Shown here: in pieces, positions 44,554-55,255 of the stretch
Position numbering within the stretch: the stretch's first letter is position 1
How the letters are laid out: the number at the start of each line of letters is the position of its first letter
DNA from: Alloalcanivorax gelatiniphagus
GTDB lineage: Bacteria; Pseudomonadota; Gammaproteobacteria; Pseudomonadales; Alcanivoracaceae
Reading direction: 5' to 3'
Assembly: GCF_005938655.1 (NCBI RefSeq)
Contig: NZ_VCQT01000044.1
Location: 62,001-126,000, forward strand
Length of the DNA stretch: 64,000 nt
Position numbers and translations under genes: made by a program
Notes under the pieces: model-generated
Databases searched by the model: none
What the model was told of the DNA's origin: nothing
The model's input: only the letters and a program-made list of their open reading frames with translations

Positions 44554-45081
44554 ATGTCCACGTTTCTGGTGAAGTTGTTATTGTCCCTGGCGGTGGTGGT
44601 GGGGGCGTTGGTGTTGTCGTCGCTGTTGCGGGGCATGACCCGGCGGTTGGGCGCGCGGCGTGGTTTGGCGCGGGGGCGGGTGTTCCAGGTGGCGGTGCTG
44701 ATCAATGTGCTGTGCCTGGTGCTGGGCATGTTGCTGCTGGGCGTGATCTGGGGGCTGAGCGGCGATGGCTTCATGGTGTTCACCACTTCCCTGGTGGCGT
44801 TGCTGGGTGTGGCGCTGTTCGCCAGTTGGTCCATGCTCAGCAATGCCACCGCGGCGGTGATCCTGTTTTTCAGCGCCCCCTACCGGATCGGTGACCGGAT
44901 TCGTTTGCTCGATGGCGACAATACCGTGACCGGGTGCATCCGCCATATGGGGCTGGTGTTCGTGGTGCTGGAGGACGATGATGGCCACCATTACACCTTG
45001 CCCAACAATATGCTGCTGCAGAAGACGGTGATTCAGCTGCGCGGCGAGGGCATTCCCGCCGACCAGAAGCATTGCCGTTAA
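44554..45081 (+). CDS. MscS-family small mechanosensitive channel-like protein
   Basis: A 175-aa protein with N-terminal hydrophobic helices and the MscS pore/beta region: LVALLGVALFASWSMLSNATAAVILFFSAPYRIGDRIRLLDGD, then TLPNNMLLQKTVIQL. It lacks the large C-terminal domain of MscS, so it is a short variant. The ATG at 44554 is chosen for the hydrophobic start; a Shine-Dalgarno sequence is not clear. Confidence 0.8.
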   Translation: MSTFLVKLLLSLAVVVGALVLSSLLRGMTRRLGARRGLARGRVFQVAVLINVLCLVLGMLLLGVIWGLSGDGFMVFTTSLVALLGVALFASWSMLSNATAAVILFFSAPYRIGDRIRLLDGDNTVTGCIRHMGLVFVVLEDDDGHHYTLPNNMLLQKTVIQLRGEGIPADQKHCR

Positions 45082-45106
45082 GGCCGGGCCGTTCAGGACT
45101 TCTTCG

Positions 45107-45460
45107 ATGCCGCCGATTCTGACCACCGTCTGCCTGCTCACCCTGAGCAACATCTTCATGACCTTCGCTTGGTACGGGCACCTGAAGAACATGGCACACA
45201 AGCCGTGGATCGTGGCCGCCCTGGTGAGCTGGGGCATTGCCCTGTTCGAGTATTTGCTGCAGGTGCCGGCCAACCGCATCGGCCACCAGATGCTGTCCGT
45301 GGGGCAGTTGAAGATCACCCAGGAGGTGATCACGCTGACGGTGTTCGTGCCTTTTTCGCTTTTTTACCTGAAGGAAAAGCTCAGCTGGGACTACCTGTGG
45401 GCGGGGCTGTGCCTGATGGGCGCGGTATTTTTCATCTTCCGTGGCCGGCTGATGGGCTGA
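45107..45460 (+). CDS. DMT-like small membrane protein (DUF486)
   Basis: A 117-aa four-helix membrane protein with DUF486 hallmarks: TFAWYGHLK, WGIALFEYLLQVPANRIGH and KITQEVITLTVFVPFS. The family belongs to the drug/metabolite transporter superfamily but no substrate is known. It starts 25 bases after the MscS-like gene and may be cotranscribed. Confidence 0.9.
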   Translation: MPPILTTVCLLTLSNIFMTFAWYGHLKNMAHKPWIVAALVSWGIALFEYLLQVPANRIGHQMLSVGQLKITQEVITLTVFVPFSLFYLKEKLSWDYLWAGLCLMGAVFFIFRGRLMG

Positions 45461-45513
45461 GCCCGGCGGCCGGGGCGGGTATAGTAAGCGGCGACCACCA
45501 AGGAGAGAGACGC

Positions 45514-45822
45514 ATGCGCACGTTGATGATGGGGTTGCTGGCGGGATCGCTGGCGCTGACCGGCTGCCAGAGCGGCCGCACCGCTCACCCGCTACCCGAC
45601 GCCTGTTTCCAGGCCCCGGACACCGGCCAGTGCCGGGCGGCGATACCGCGTTACTATTACGACGCGGACGCGGACCGTTGCGAGCAGTTCACCTGGGGCG
45701 GTTGCGAAGGCAGCGTTCCGTTCGAGACCCTGGACGCCTGCATGGCCACCTGCTACGCGCCGGCACCGGATTTGCAAGACACGTCGCAAGACGGAGACGG
45801 CCAGGGTAGCGAGATGCCGTGA
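45514..45822 (+). CDS. Lipoprotein with a Kunitz/BPTI-type protease-inhibitor domain
   Basis: A 102-aa lipoprotein: signal MRTLMMGLLAGSLALTGC with lipid-anchored Cys18, then a Kunitz domain (29-82). Its six cysteines (31, 40, 56, 64, 76, 80) follow C-x8-C-x15-C-x7-C-x11-C-x3-C, one residue shorter than BPTI between the fourth and fifth. RYYYDADADRCEQFTWGGC matches the BPTI core. The P1 residue is Arg41 (CRA), suggesting inhibition of trypsin-like proteases. AAGGAGAG precedes the ATG. Its stop overlaps the next gene (GTGA). Kunitz domains are uncommon in bacteria. Confidence 0.9.
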   Translation: MRTLMMGLLAGSLALTGCQSGRTAHPLPDACFQAPDTGQCRAAIPRYYYDADADRCEQFTWGGCEGSVPFETLDACMATCYAPAPDLQDTSQDGDGQGSEMP

Positions 45823-46154
45823 ACGAGCACAGCCGACAAATGCTGAGGGTGGTCTACGCCCTGCTGCTGATCGGCCTGCTCACCGGCGGTCTGACCGCCC
45901 TGGTGGGCGCGGTGATCGCTCACCTGAACGCCCCGGAAGCGCGGGAGCCGGAACGCTCCCATTACCGTTTCCAGTACCGGACCTTCTGGATCGGGCTGTT
46001 GTATTACCTGATCGCCGGCGTCACCACCCTGGCGCTGATCGGCTGGCTGCTGCTGGTGATCATCATGGTCTGGTGGGTGGTGCGTTGCGTGCGCGGCCTG
46101 CGTGACGTGGCCCGCGACCGGGCACCGGCCAACCTGACCACCTGGGGGTTCTAG
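45819..46154 (+). CDS. DUF4870-like membrane protein
   Basis: A 111-aa protein with three hydrophobic segments (VVYALLLIGLLTGGLTALVG; TFWIGLLYYLIAGVTTLAL; LLLVIIMVWWVVRCVRGL). The GTG start overlaps the Kunitz gene stop by four bases, so both are translated from one mRNA. The function is unknown, but co-expression suggests an envelope role. Confidence 0.8.
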   Translation: MNEHSRQMLRVVYALLLIGLLTGGLTALVGAVIAHLNAPEAREPERSHYRFQYRTFWIGLLYYLIAGVTTLALIGWLLLVIIMVWWVVRCVRGLRDVARDRAPANLTTWGF

Positions 46155-46237
46155 CCGGGCACGCCACGCCGGCCCCTGTCATAAAATTGTTATCGGACCC
46201 GGCCACACTGCCGGGTCCGCCAATCGGGAGATCATCC

Positions 46238-47002
46238 ATGGCTTTACTGCGTTCGTTCGTTTTGATTCTGGGTTCCGCCCTGCTGCTGTCCGCCTGCGCC
46301 CGCAGCCCGGTGGTGCAGCTGTATGACGGCGCCGCCAAGCCGGACGCCCAGGTGCTGACGGTGCGGATACCGTCGGACCTGGAAGTGTTCACCATCAACG
46401 GCAAGGAAGTGGATGGCGTGAACACCTTCTTCAGCAGCGGTTACAAGGATCTCAAGCTGACCCCCGGGCGCTATGAGATCATGGCCTACTACAAGCGCCT
46501 GTGGGATCTGGACGCGGACAACCATGAAGTGCTCAAGTCCGACCCGGCCAAATTCACCGTGGACGGCAGCGCCGGTGAGTTCTACCGGCTGGCCTTCGAC
46601 CGCCCGGAAAACGTGGACCAGGCCCGCGTGCTGGCCGATGATTTCTCCGGCCGGGTGGAAAACGTGACCACCGGCGAGAGCACCCCGTCCGAGCCCAGCG
46701 GCCTGGTGCTGAACCGGGGCATCCTGGCGCCGATCACCGGCACCGAAGTGGAGCAGGCCTCTTCCAACGCGGTCACCCCGCAGGGCGGTGGCGGCACCGA
46801 GCAACCGGCCTTCGCCGGCCGTGCCAAGGTCACCACCGTGGCCCCCGCCGGCCAGCCGCCGGCCACCCCCGCGCAACCGGCCCCGGCGCCGGCACCGGCA
46901 CCCGCCGCCCAGGGCGCCAGCTATCTGGACACCCTGAAAGCGCAATGGAATCAAGCCACCCAGGAAGAGCGCCGCCAATTCCTGCAGTGGATTTCTCAGT
47001 AA
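46238..47002 (+). CDS. DUF2057-family lipoprotein
   Basis: A 254-aa lipoprotein with signal LILGSALLLSAC (lipid Cys at about 20). The N-terminal half reads VRIPSDLEVFTINGKEVDG and LKLTPGRYEIMAYYKRLWD, the DUF2057 (YccT-like) pattern. An Ala/Pro-rich linker (QPAPAPAPAPAA) leads to a helical end. GGGAGA precedes the ATG at 46238. Role unknown; related proteins affect curli or envelope assembly. Confidence 0.85.
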   Translation: MALLRSFVLILGSALLLSACARSPVVQLYDGAAKPDAQVLTVRIPSDLEVFTINGKEVDGVNTFFSSGYKDLKLTPGRYEIMAYYKRLWDLDADNHEVLKSDPAKFTVDGSAGEFYRLAFDRPENVDQARVLADDFSGRVENVTTGESTPSEPSGLVLNRGILAPITGTEVEQASSNAVTPQGGGGTEQPAFAGRAKVTTVAPAGQPPATPAQPAPAPAPAPAAQGASYLDTLKAQWNQATQEERRQFLQWISQ

Positions 47003-47030
47003 CGTTTGAGGCTCAAGCTGTAGGGGCGAT

Positions 47031-47112
47031 GACTTTGTAGGCGCGACTGTAGGAGCGACTTCAGTCGCGATATCAGCGTCATGATCGCGACTGAAGTCGC
47101 TCCTACAAAGTC
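47031..47112. repeat. Nested REP-like inverted repeats
   Basis: The inner pair 47048-47071 and 47084-47107 is a perfect 24-bp inverted repeat of the GTAGGAGCGACTTC family with a 12-base loop. The outer pair GACTTTGTAGG (47031-47041) and CCTACAAAGTC (47102-47112) nests around it. Confidence 0.9.
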
Positions 47113-47146
47113 GCTCTTACAGGGGCCCGCCTACACAGCCCCGCCC

Positions 47147-47566
47147 TTATTCCCCCTGCAGCGTTGCCACGATGCGCCGGCCGCCGGCGTGATCGCGGTG
47201 CTCGCAGAGATAAATCCCCTGCCAGGTGCCCAAGGCCGGTGCGCCGTCGCGGATCGGCAGCGTCAGGCTTGCGCCGATCAGTACCGTCTTGATGTGCGCC
47301 GGCATGTCGTCCGGGCCTTCCAGGGTGTGCGCGTAGTGCGGCGCGTTCTCCGGCACCATCACGTTGAAGTGCCGCTCCAGGTCACCGCGCACGTCCGGGT
47401 CGGCGTTTTCGTTGATGGCCAGGGAGGCGGAGGTGTGCTGGATAAACAGGTGCAGCAGGCCCACCCGCAGGTCACCCAGTTCCGGCAACTCGCCGAGCAG
47501 TTCCCGGCTGATCAGATGAAAGCCCCGCGCGCGCGGGGCCAGGGTCAGTATCCGTTGATGCCACAT
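47147..47566 (-). CDS. yjbQ: YjbQ-family protein (UPF0047)
   Basis: A 139-aa protein with the two family signatures: HTSASLAINENADPDVRGDLE and GTWQGIYLCEHRD. The family has a weak thiamine-phosphate-synthase-like activity. AAAGGAAAG precedes the ATG. It is encoded 43 bases after the 2-hydroxyacid dehydrogenase stop side on the same strand. Confidence 0.92.
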   Translation of the reverse strand: MWHQRILTLAPRARGFHLISRELLGELPELGDLRVGLLHLFIQHTSASLAINENADPDVRGDLERHFNVMVPENAPHYAHTLEGPDDMPAHIKTVLIGASLTLPIRDGAPALGTWQGIYLCEHRDHAGGRRIVATLQGE

Positions 47567-47609
47567 GGCCGCTTTCCTTTAACGCTCTTTCCTTTACGGT
47601 GATGGCCGT

Positions 47610-48581
47610 TCAGGCGCTGGTCAGGCCGTTGACCACGTTCTCCGGCCGCCCGTTTTTCCAGGCCCGCAGATTGCTCACCACCCCGTCCAGCAGGCGCTGA
47701 CGGGACTCGCGGCTCACCCAGGCGCTGTGTGGGGTGAGGATCAGGTTGGGCAGGTCATCCGCCAGCAGCGGGTGGTCCGCCGCCGGCGGCTCCTGGCTGA
47801 GCACGTCCAGGGCGGCGCCGCCCAGGGTGCCGCCGCGCAGCGCCCGGGCCAGAGCCGGCTCATCCACCAGACCGCCACGGGCGGTATTGATCAGGCCGGC
47901 GCCGGGTTTCATGGCGGCCAGAAACTCCGCGTTCACCAGCTTGTCGGTCTGCGGGGTCAGCGGGCAGTGCAGGCTGATCAGGTCGCAGCGGGCCAGCAGT
48001 TCCTCCAGGGGCACGCGGCCGGGCTCGTCCCTGGCTCCCGGCCGCAGCGAGCGGGCCACCAGCACCTTCATGCCGAACGCTTCCGCCAGCGCCTGCACCC
48101 GGCGCCCCAGATCGCCATGGCCGATCAGCCCCAGCGTCTTGCCATGGAGATCGAAAACCGGAAAGTCCATGCGACAGAACATGGGCGAGCGCGGCCAGGC
48201 CTGACGGGCCTCCCGGTCGTACTGGTGCCAGCGGGTGGCCAGGCCGAGCATCAGCGCCAGGGTGTGCTGGGCCACGGTTTCGGTGCCATAGCCACTGACG
48301 TTGCAGACCACCACGCCCTGGCGGCGGGCCGCCTCCAGATCCACGTTGTTGATGCCGGTGGCGGAGATGCAGATCAGCTTGAGATCCGGCGCCGCCGCCA
48401 GCGTTTCCGCGTCGATCACCACCTTGTTGGTGACCGCCACGGTGACGCCTTGCAAACGGTTTTTTACAGCGTCCGGGCCGGTTTGCTCGTAGTATGTCCA
48501 GTGTGACAGTTGCTGTTCCAGAGCCGAGAAATCCAGTTCTTCGAGCTTCAGGGTTTGACTGTCGAGAATAACGCCTTTCAT
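47610..48581 (-). CDS. D-isomer 2-hydroxyacid dehydrogenase (glycerate/hydroxypyruvate type)
   Basis: A 323-aa NAD(P)H-dependent reductase. The Rossmann motif GLIGHGDLGRRV, catalytic Arg (NTARGGLVDE), Glu (SQEPP) and His (LTPHSAW) are in order. Sequence near ISATGINNVDLEAARRQGVVVCN is typical of HprA-like enzymes. Divergent from the DUF523 gene. Confidence 0.92.
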   Translation of the reverse strand: MKGVILDSQTLKLEELDFSALEQQLSHWTYYEQTGPDAVKNRLQGVTVAVTNKVVIDAETLAAAPDLKLICISATGINNVDLEAARRQGVVVCNVSGYGTETVAQHTLALMLGLATRWHQYDREARQAWPRSPMFCRMDFPVFDLHGKTLGLIGHGDLGRRVQALAEAFGMKVLVARSLRPGARDEPGRVPLEELLARCDLISLHCPLTPQTDKLVNAEFLAAMKPGAGLINTARGGLVDEPALARALRGGTLGGAALDVLSQEPPAADHPLLADDLPNLILTPHSAWVSRESRQRLLDGVVSNLRAWKNGRPENVVNGLTSA

Positions 48582-48620
48582 GAAAACACCATCGCCTTCG
48601 GTGATGAGCAGGGGAGACCC

Positions 48621-49274
48621 ATGCTACCGGATTTGCTGCAGGAAATGGGCTTTGCCGCCGACGCCGATCGACCGGTGGTGGGGGTCAGCGCCTGCCTGAT
48701 GGGCAAACCGGTACGCTACGACGGCGGCCACCGCCGCCACGCCCGGGTGCACGATGAACTGGCCGGTCTGGTGCGGCTGGTGGAAGTGTGCCCGGAGGTG
48801 GCCGCCGGCCTGCCGGTGCCCCGGCCTCCGATCCAGGTGGTGGAGCGGGAGGGCGCCCGGCGGGTGTACCCGGTCGCACCACCCCACCGGGATCTTACCG
48901 ATGCCCTGGCCGACCAGGCCAATGCCCTGGACGCACCGCTCAGCGGCTTCGTGGTAAAGAGCCGTTCGCCCAGCTGCGGTCTCGGCACCACCCCGGTGCA
49001 CGATCAACAGGGCCGCCCGGTCGCCCTCGGCGACGGCGCCTTCGCCGGCGCCCTGGCGCGCCGCCACCCGCATCTGCCCATGGCCAACGACACCGATCTG
49101 GACGCGCCGCTGTTCGCCCAGGCGTTTGTGTTGCGGGTGTTCTGTCACCACCATTGGCGTACCGGAGGCGTCGAGGCGCTGACCTCCCTGCGTGCCCGCA
49201 GCGGTCAGCTCGACGAACCCTTGTTGTCCGGTACCCAACGCTTTCTCGACCGGCTCGCCGGCGCTTCCCTCTGA
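48621..49274 (+). CDS. DUF523 family protein
   Basis: A 217-aa protein with the Cys motifs of DUF523: GVSACLMGKPVRYDGGH, VEVCPEVAAGLPVPRPP and VVKSRSPSCG. Some relatives act in thiouracil or sulfur transfer. The ATG at 48621 follows GGGGAG. A C-terminal portion beyond the usual domain contains FCHHHWRTGGVEAL. Confidence 0.85.
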   Translation: MLPDLLQEMGFAADADRPVVGVSACLMGKPVRYDGGHRRHARVHDELAGLVRLVEVCPEVAAGLPVPRPPIQVVEREGARRVYPVAPPHRDLTDALADQANALDAPLSGFVVKSRSPSCGLGTTPVHDQQGRPVALGDGAFAGALARRHPHLPMANDTDLDAPLFAQAFVLRVFCHHHWRTGGVEALTSLRARSGQLDEPLLSGTQRFLDRLAGASL

Positions 49275-49317
49275 CCGGCGGGCTTCCCTCTTCCACGGCT
49301 TGCGAGGTAAGGCTTTT

Positions 49318-50774
<1,457 letters not shown>

Positions 50775-50781
<7 letters not shown>

Positions 50782-52481
50782 AAGTCGTCCGGGCCACGGC
50801 GCCGGGGCGTGCCCAGCCGCTGGCGCCATTGCCATTGCTCCGGCGCGAAGCTGGGCGCGTCACTGCGCAACGGCTCGCGGCCGAGAATATGATCCGCGCC
50901 TTTTTCGCCGATCATAATGGTGGGCGCGTTCAAATTGCCGTTGGTCACGGTGGGCATGATGGAGGAATCCACCACCCGCAGGTTGGCCACGCCGTGCACC
51001 CGGCATTGCGGGTCCACCACCGCCATGGAATCGGTACCCATGCGGCAGGAGCCCGCCGGGTGATAGGCGGTTTCGGCGGTCTCCGCCAGCCATTCGTCGA
51101 TCTCCGCGTCGCTGTTCACCTCCGGCCCCGGTGACACTTCCCGGCCCCGGTAGGGGTCCAGCGCCGGCTGGGAGAAGATTTCCCGGGTCAGACGCAGGCC
51201 GGAGCGGAACGCCTCCTTGTCCGCTTCCTCGGACAAATAGTTGAAGACGATTTCCGGCGGGTCCTCGGCGTTGGCGGATTGCAGTTTCACCCAGCCCCGG
51301 CTCTTCGGTTTGTTGGCGCCCAGGTGCACCTGGAAGCCGTGGCCCTTGAAGGCACTGGAGCCGTCATAGGCGATGGCGCCGGCCAGAAAATGGTATTGCA
51401 GGTCCGGGTATTTCAGCCCCGCCCGGCTGCGAATGTAGCCATTCGATTCAAACTGGTTGGACGTGCCCAGCCCCCGTTTCAGGAACAGCCAGTTGGCGCC
51501 GATCCAGGCCTTGGCCAGCGGCCCCAGCCAGGCATTGAGCGTGATCTTCTGGGTGCATTCCTGCTGCACCCACACTTCCAGATGGTCCTGCAGGTTCTGG
51601 CCCACGCCGGGCAGGTCATGGACCACCTCGATGCCGTGGGATTTGAGGTGCTGCGCCGGGCCGATGCCGGACAGCATCAGCAGTTTCGGCGAGTTGAAGG
51701 CGCTGGCGGACAGAATCACCTCGCGGCGCGCGCCCACCCGCCGGGTGCGCCCTCCCTGCAGATATTCCACCCCCACCGCTTTCTTGCCTTCCATGATCAC
51801 CCGGGTGGTCAGGGCATGGGTTTGGATGTCCAGATTGGGGCGCGACATGGCCGGCTTCAGGTAGGCCACCGCCGTGGAGCAGCGCACGCCGTCGCGCACC
51901 GTCATGTCCATGCGGCAGAAGCCTTCCTGGCGGTAGCCGTTGTAATCCTCGGTGCGCCCGTAGCCGGCCTGCTCGCCGGCTTCAATAAAGGCCCGGTAGA
52001 GCGGGTTTTCCATATTGTTGCCGTTACAGGTGGTGAGGCCACCCTGGTCGCCCCGGTAGGCATCGGCTCCATAAACACAGTCTTCCGCGCGCTTGAAGTA
52101 AGGCAGCACCTCCTGATAGCTCCAGCCCTCGGCGCCCCGTTCCACCCATTCCTCGAAATCGCCGGCGTTACCGCGCACATAGGCAAGCCCGTTGATCGAG
52201 GAAGAGCCGCCCAGCACCTTGCCCCGGGCCTGGTGAATCCGGCGCCCCTTGAGGCCGGGTTCGCGCTCGGATTCAAAGCCCCAGTTATAGCGCTTCATGT
52301 TCATGGGAATGGAAAACGCGGTGGGCATGCGGATAAAGATGGAGCGGTCGCTGCCGCCGTACTCCAGCACGCGCACGGTGTGTTCGCCGCTTTCCGAAAG
52401 CCGGTTGGCGAGCACCGCGCCGGCGGAACCGGCGCCAACGATCACATAGTCGAACATTTCATCAAAGGATGTTTCGCTCAT
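50775..52481 (-). CDS. betA: Choline dehydrogenase (GMC oxidoreductase)
   Basis: A 568-aa FAD enzyme oxidising choline to betaine aldehyde. It shows the FAD motif YVIVGAGSAGAVLANRL, the GMC signature GKVLGGSSSINGLAYVRG, and the C-terminal MGTDSMAVVDPQCRVHGV with NLRVVDSSIMPTVTNGN. It starts three bases after the betT stop on the same strand. Confidence 0.95.
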
Positions 52482-52484
52482 CGA

Positions 52485-54539
52485 TCACTCCTCGCCGCGC
52501 ACGTCGGAGGCACCGCCGGAGGCGGTTTCGCGGCGCAGATGCAGGTACTGCAAGTGACTTTCGAAATGGTCCACCACATCCTCGATCAACTGATCGTGGG
52601 TGTAGCCCATCACGTCATAACCAAGACCGCCTTCGCGCAGGTGCACCTCCACGCGGTAATACACCGCGCGGCTGCTCTGGGCGCGAATCGAGAACGACGG
52701 CATGGCACAGGCACGGGGCCAGAGCTGGTAGGTAAAGTCTTCCTCGCCACCCAGGTCCACGTTGAACGACAGATGCTCCTGGTCGCCTTCACCCCGTACC
52801 ACCTCCGCGTGGTGGCCCTTTTCCGCCAGCGCGGATTTCACGTCGGCGAACGCCCGCGCCGCCACCTCATCGAGGAACTGGCGCATCTGTTTCTGGCTGG
52901 GGAAGCTGATCGCCCGGCCCAGGCGGTGGGTCCAGTTGGTGTGACCGCGCGGCGAGCTGGTACGCGCGGACAGGTGCCCGGCAAGAGCGTCGCGGCTGCT
53001 GGCCACTTTCATGCCTTCCACCTTGAGCGCCTTGAACAGGCCGATCATGATCAAAAACAGCACGAAGGCGAACGGCAGGCCCATGATCACCACCGCGCTT
53101 TGCAGGGCCTCAAGCCCGTCGGTGGACAACAACGCCAGGGTGACGACGCCGATCACCGCCGCCCACACCACACGCATCCAGGCCGGCGCGTCGTTGCTCG
53201 GGTCGCGGATAAAACAGGTCAGGTTGGACAGCACCAGGGAGCCGGAGTCGCCGGAAGTGACGAAGAACACGATGGCCAGCACCGTCACCACCACGGTGGT
53301 GACCCACACCCAGGGCAGGTTTTCCAGGAACAGGTAGATCGCCGACCCCGGATTGCCCACCGCCTCCTGGCCGAATTCGGTGGCGCCGTTCATCACCAGG
53401 TCGATGGCGGAGTTCCCCATCACCGACATCCACACCATCATGAAGGTGAGCGGCAGAATCAGAGTGCCGGCCACGAAGGTGCGAATGGTGCGGCCCCGGG
53501 AAATACGCGCCAGGAACAGGCCCACGAACGGCCCCCAGGCGATCCACCAGGCCCAGAAAAACACCGTCCAGGTGTTGAGCCAGTCCTGGGGCGGATCAAA
53601 GGCATAGGTGTCGAACGACATGGGCACGAAGCCGGCCAGGTAGTCGCCCACGTTCATGACCAGGGCGTCCAGCAGAAAGCGGGTATCCCCGGCGATCAAC
53701 ACGAACACCATCAACAGCACCGCCAGCAGAATATTGAATTCGGACAGACGGCGGATGCCCTTGTCGACCCCGGTGACCGCCGAGATGGCGGCGAACACCA
53801 CGATGGTGGTGGCCAGGATCGCCTGGGTGAGCGTGCTTTCCGGAACGCCGAACATATAGTTCAGGCCGAAGTTGAGCTGGATGATGCCGATGCCCAGGCT
53901 GGTGGCCACGCCGAACACGGTGCCGAGCACCGCGGCGATGTCCACCGCGTTGCCCACGCCACCGTAGATGCGCTTGCCGAAAATCGGGTAGAGCGCCGAA
54001 CGGATGGTCAACGGCAGGCCGTGGCGATAACTGAAAAACGCCAGTGACATGCCCACCAGCGTATAGATGCCCCAGCCGGACAGACCCCAGTGCAGGAAGG
54101 TGATCTTCATGGCTTCGCGGGCGGCTTCCACGCTGCCGCCCTCCCCCACCGGGGGCTGCAGGAACTGGGTTACCGGCTCGACGATGCAATAGAAAATCAG
54201 ATCAATACCGATGCCGGCGGAAAACAGCATGGCCGCCCAGGTGACGATATTGAATTCCGGTTCGGCGTGGTCCGGCCCCAGTTTGATGGAGCCGTAACGG
54301 GAAAAGGCGATGGCGATGACGAATACCAGATACGCCACCACGGCGAGAAAATAGAACCAGCCGAAGCTGTTGGAGATCCAGGCGAGAATGCCGTAGATCA
54401 CCGCGCTGGCGGACTCGGTGAAAAACATGGCCCACAACGAAAACAGCACGATAACGATGACCGAGCCGTAAAAGACCAGGGGATTGATACCATCCTGCCG
54501 GTCCAGCGGACCGGTGTCCGAGGAAGAAGTCGTGCTCAT
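52485..54539 (-). CDS. betT: BCCT-family choline transporter BetT
   Basis: A 684-aa BCCT carrier with 12 helices and a long C-terminal cytosolic osmosensory tail (about residues 500-684). The BCCT Trp-rich segment reads WTVFFWAWWIAWGPFVGLFLARISRGRT. AAGGAG precedes the ATG at 54539, seven residues inside a longer frame. It forms a two-gene unit with betA, so uptake and oxidation are coupled. Confidence 0.95.
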   Translation of the reverse strand: MSTTSSSDTGPLDRQDGINPLVFYGSVIVIVLFSLWAMFFTESASAVIYGILAWISNSFGWFYFLAVVAYLVFVIAIAFSRYGSIKLGPDHAEPEFNIVTWAAMLFSAGIGIDLIFYCIVEPVTQFLQPPVGEGGSVEAAREAMKITFLHWGLSGWGIYTLVGMSLAFFSYRHGLPLTIRSALYPIFGKRIYGGVGNAVDIAAVLGTVFGVATSLGIGIIQLNFGLNYMFGVPESTLTQAILATTIVVFAAISAVTGVDKGIRRLSEFNILLAVLLMVFVLIAGDTRFLLDALVMNVGDYLAGFVPMSFDTYAFDPPQDWLNTWTVFFWAWWIAWGPFVGLFLARISRGRTIRTFVAGTLILPLTFMMVWMSVMGNSAIDLVMNGATEFGQEAVGNPGSAIYLFLENLPWVWVTTVVVTVLAIVFFVTSGDSGSLVLSNLTCFIRDPSNDAPAWMRVVWAAVIGVVTLALLSTDGLEALQSAVVIMGLPFAFVLFLIMIGLFKALKVEGMKVASSRDALAGHLSARTSSPRGHTNWTHRLGRAISFPSQKQMRQFLDEVAARAFADVKSALAEKGHHAEVVRGEGDQEHLSFNVDLGGEEDFTYQLWPRACAMPSFSIRAQSSRAVYYRVEVHLREGGLGYDVMGYTHDQLIEDVVDHFESHLQYLHLRRETASGGASDVRGEE

Positions 54540-54796
54540 CCAGTGCTCCTTGAGTGGCAAGCTTATCGTTCAAGGTGATCCGAAAAGCCGGCCGGGGAGG
54601 CATGAATGATGGCGAACTCACCGGCGGACCCATGGGCCATTCCGAATCGTGTCGTTCACTCAAGGAGTATTCGGTAGAACCGGTGCGGAGAAAAATGAAA
54701 CCAGGAAACTGTTACAGCATTTTACCGCGCCGTGAAGATGCAACGAGGTTCACCTTCAGCGGCGGAACGGAATAAAACCGGGTGCCGGTGCGGCGC

Positions 54797-55255
54797 TTAC
54801 AGCAACGCCAGCAGCGCCAGCGTGAGCACGCCGAACAGCAGCGACAGCCCCACCAGCGTGCCCCACGGGAAAGGCTTTTTCTGTTCCCGCCCCAGCTCAC
54901 GCAGCAGCTCCTCGCGCAGCAGCCGGGTGTTGCGGGTATTGGCCTTGTAGATGGCGTCGAAGGCGTCGCCCACCACCGGCACCAGGCCACCCACGAAATC
55001 GATCAACATATTGCGCACCATGCGCCGCTGGGTGGTGCCGCTGGCACCGGCGCGGCGCGCTTCCACCAGCACGTAGCAGGCCAGCAGCAAACCGGCCAGG
55101 TCGCCGATGCCGGGAATCAGTCCGATCAGCGCCTCGGCGCCCAGCTCGAAGCGGGTAAAGGGAATGCGGAGGCTGGAGTCGGTGAACCGGCTGAACCGGT
55201 CCAGTCGTTGCAGCACCGCTTCCTGGCGGGCCCGGCGTTGTTCGTCCATCGGCAT
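54797..55255 (-). CDS. DUF4112 membrane protein
   Basis: A 152-aa protein with the DUF4112 core: RFELGAEALIGLIPGIGDLAGLLLA, then FVGGLVPVVGDAFDAIYKANTRN, and a terminal transmembrane helix. Its ATG overlaps the speA TAA by one base (TAATG), so it is probably cotranscribed with speA. Function unknown. Confidence 0.85.
   Translation of the reverse strand: MPMDEQRRARQEAVLQRLDRFSRFTDSSLRIPFTRFELGAEALIGLIPGIGDLAGLLLACYVLVEARRAGASGTTQRRMVRNMLIDFVGGLVPVVGDAFDAIYKANTRNTRLLREELLRELGREQKKPFPWGTLVGLSLLFGVLTLALLALL

Noticed and set aside
51279-54047. Very long plus-strand open frame opposite betA and betT
   Set aside because: It is antisense to two convincing genes and is rich in His/Gln/Gly, the usual shadow composition in GC-rich DNA.
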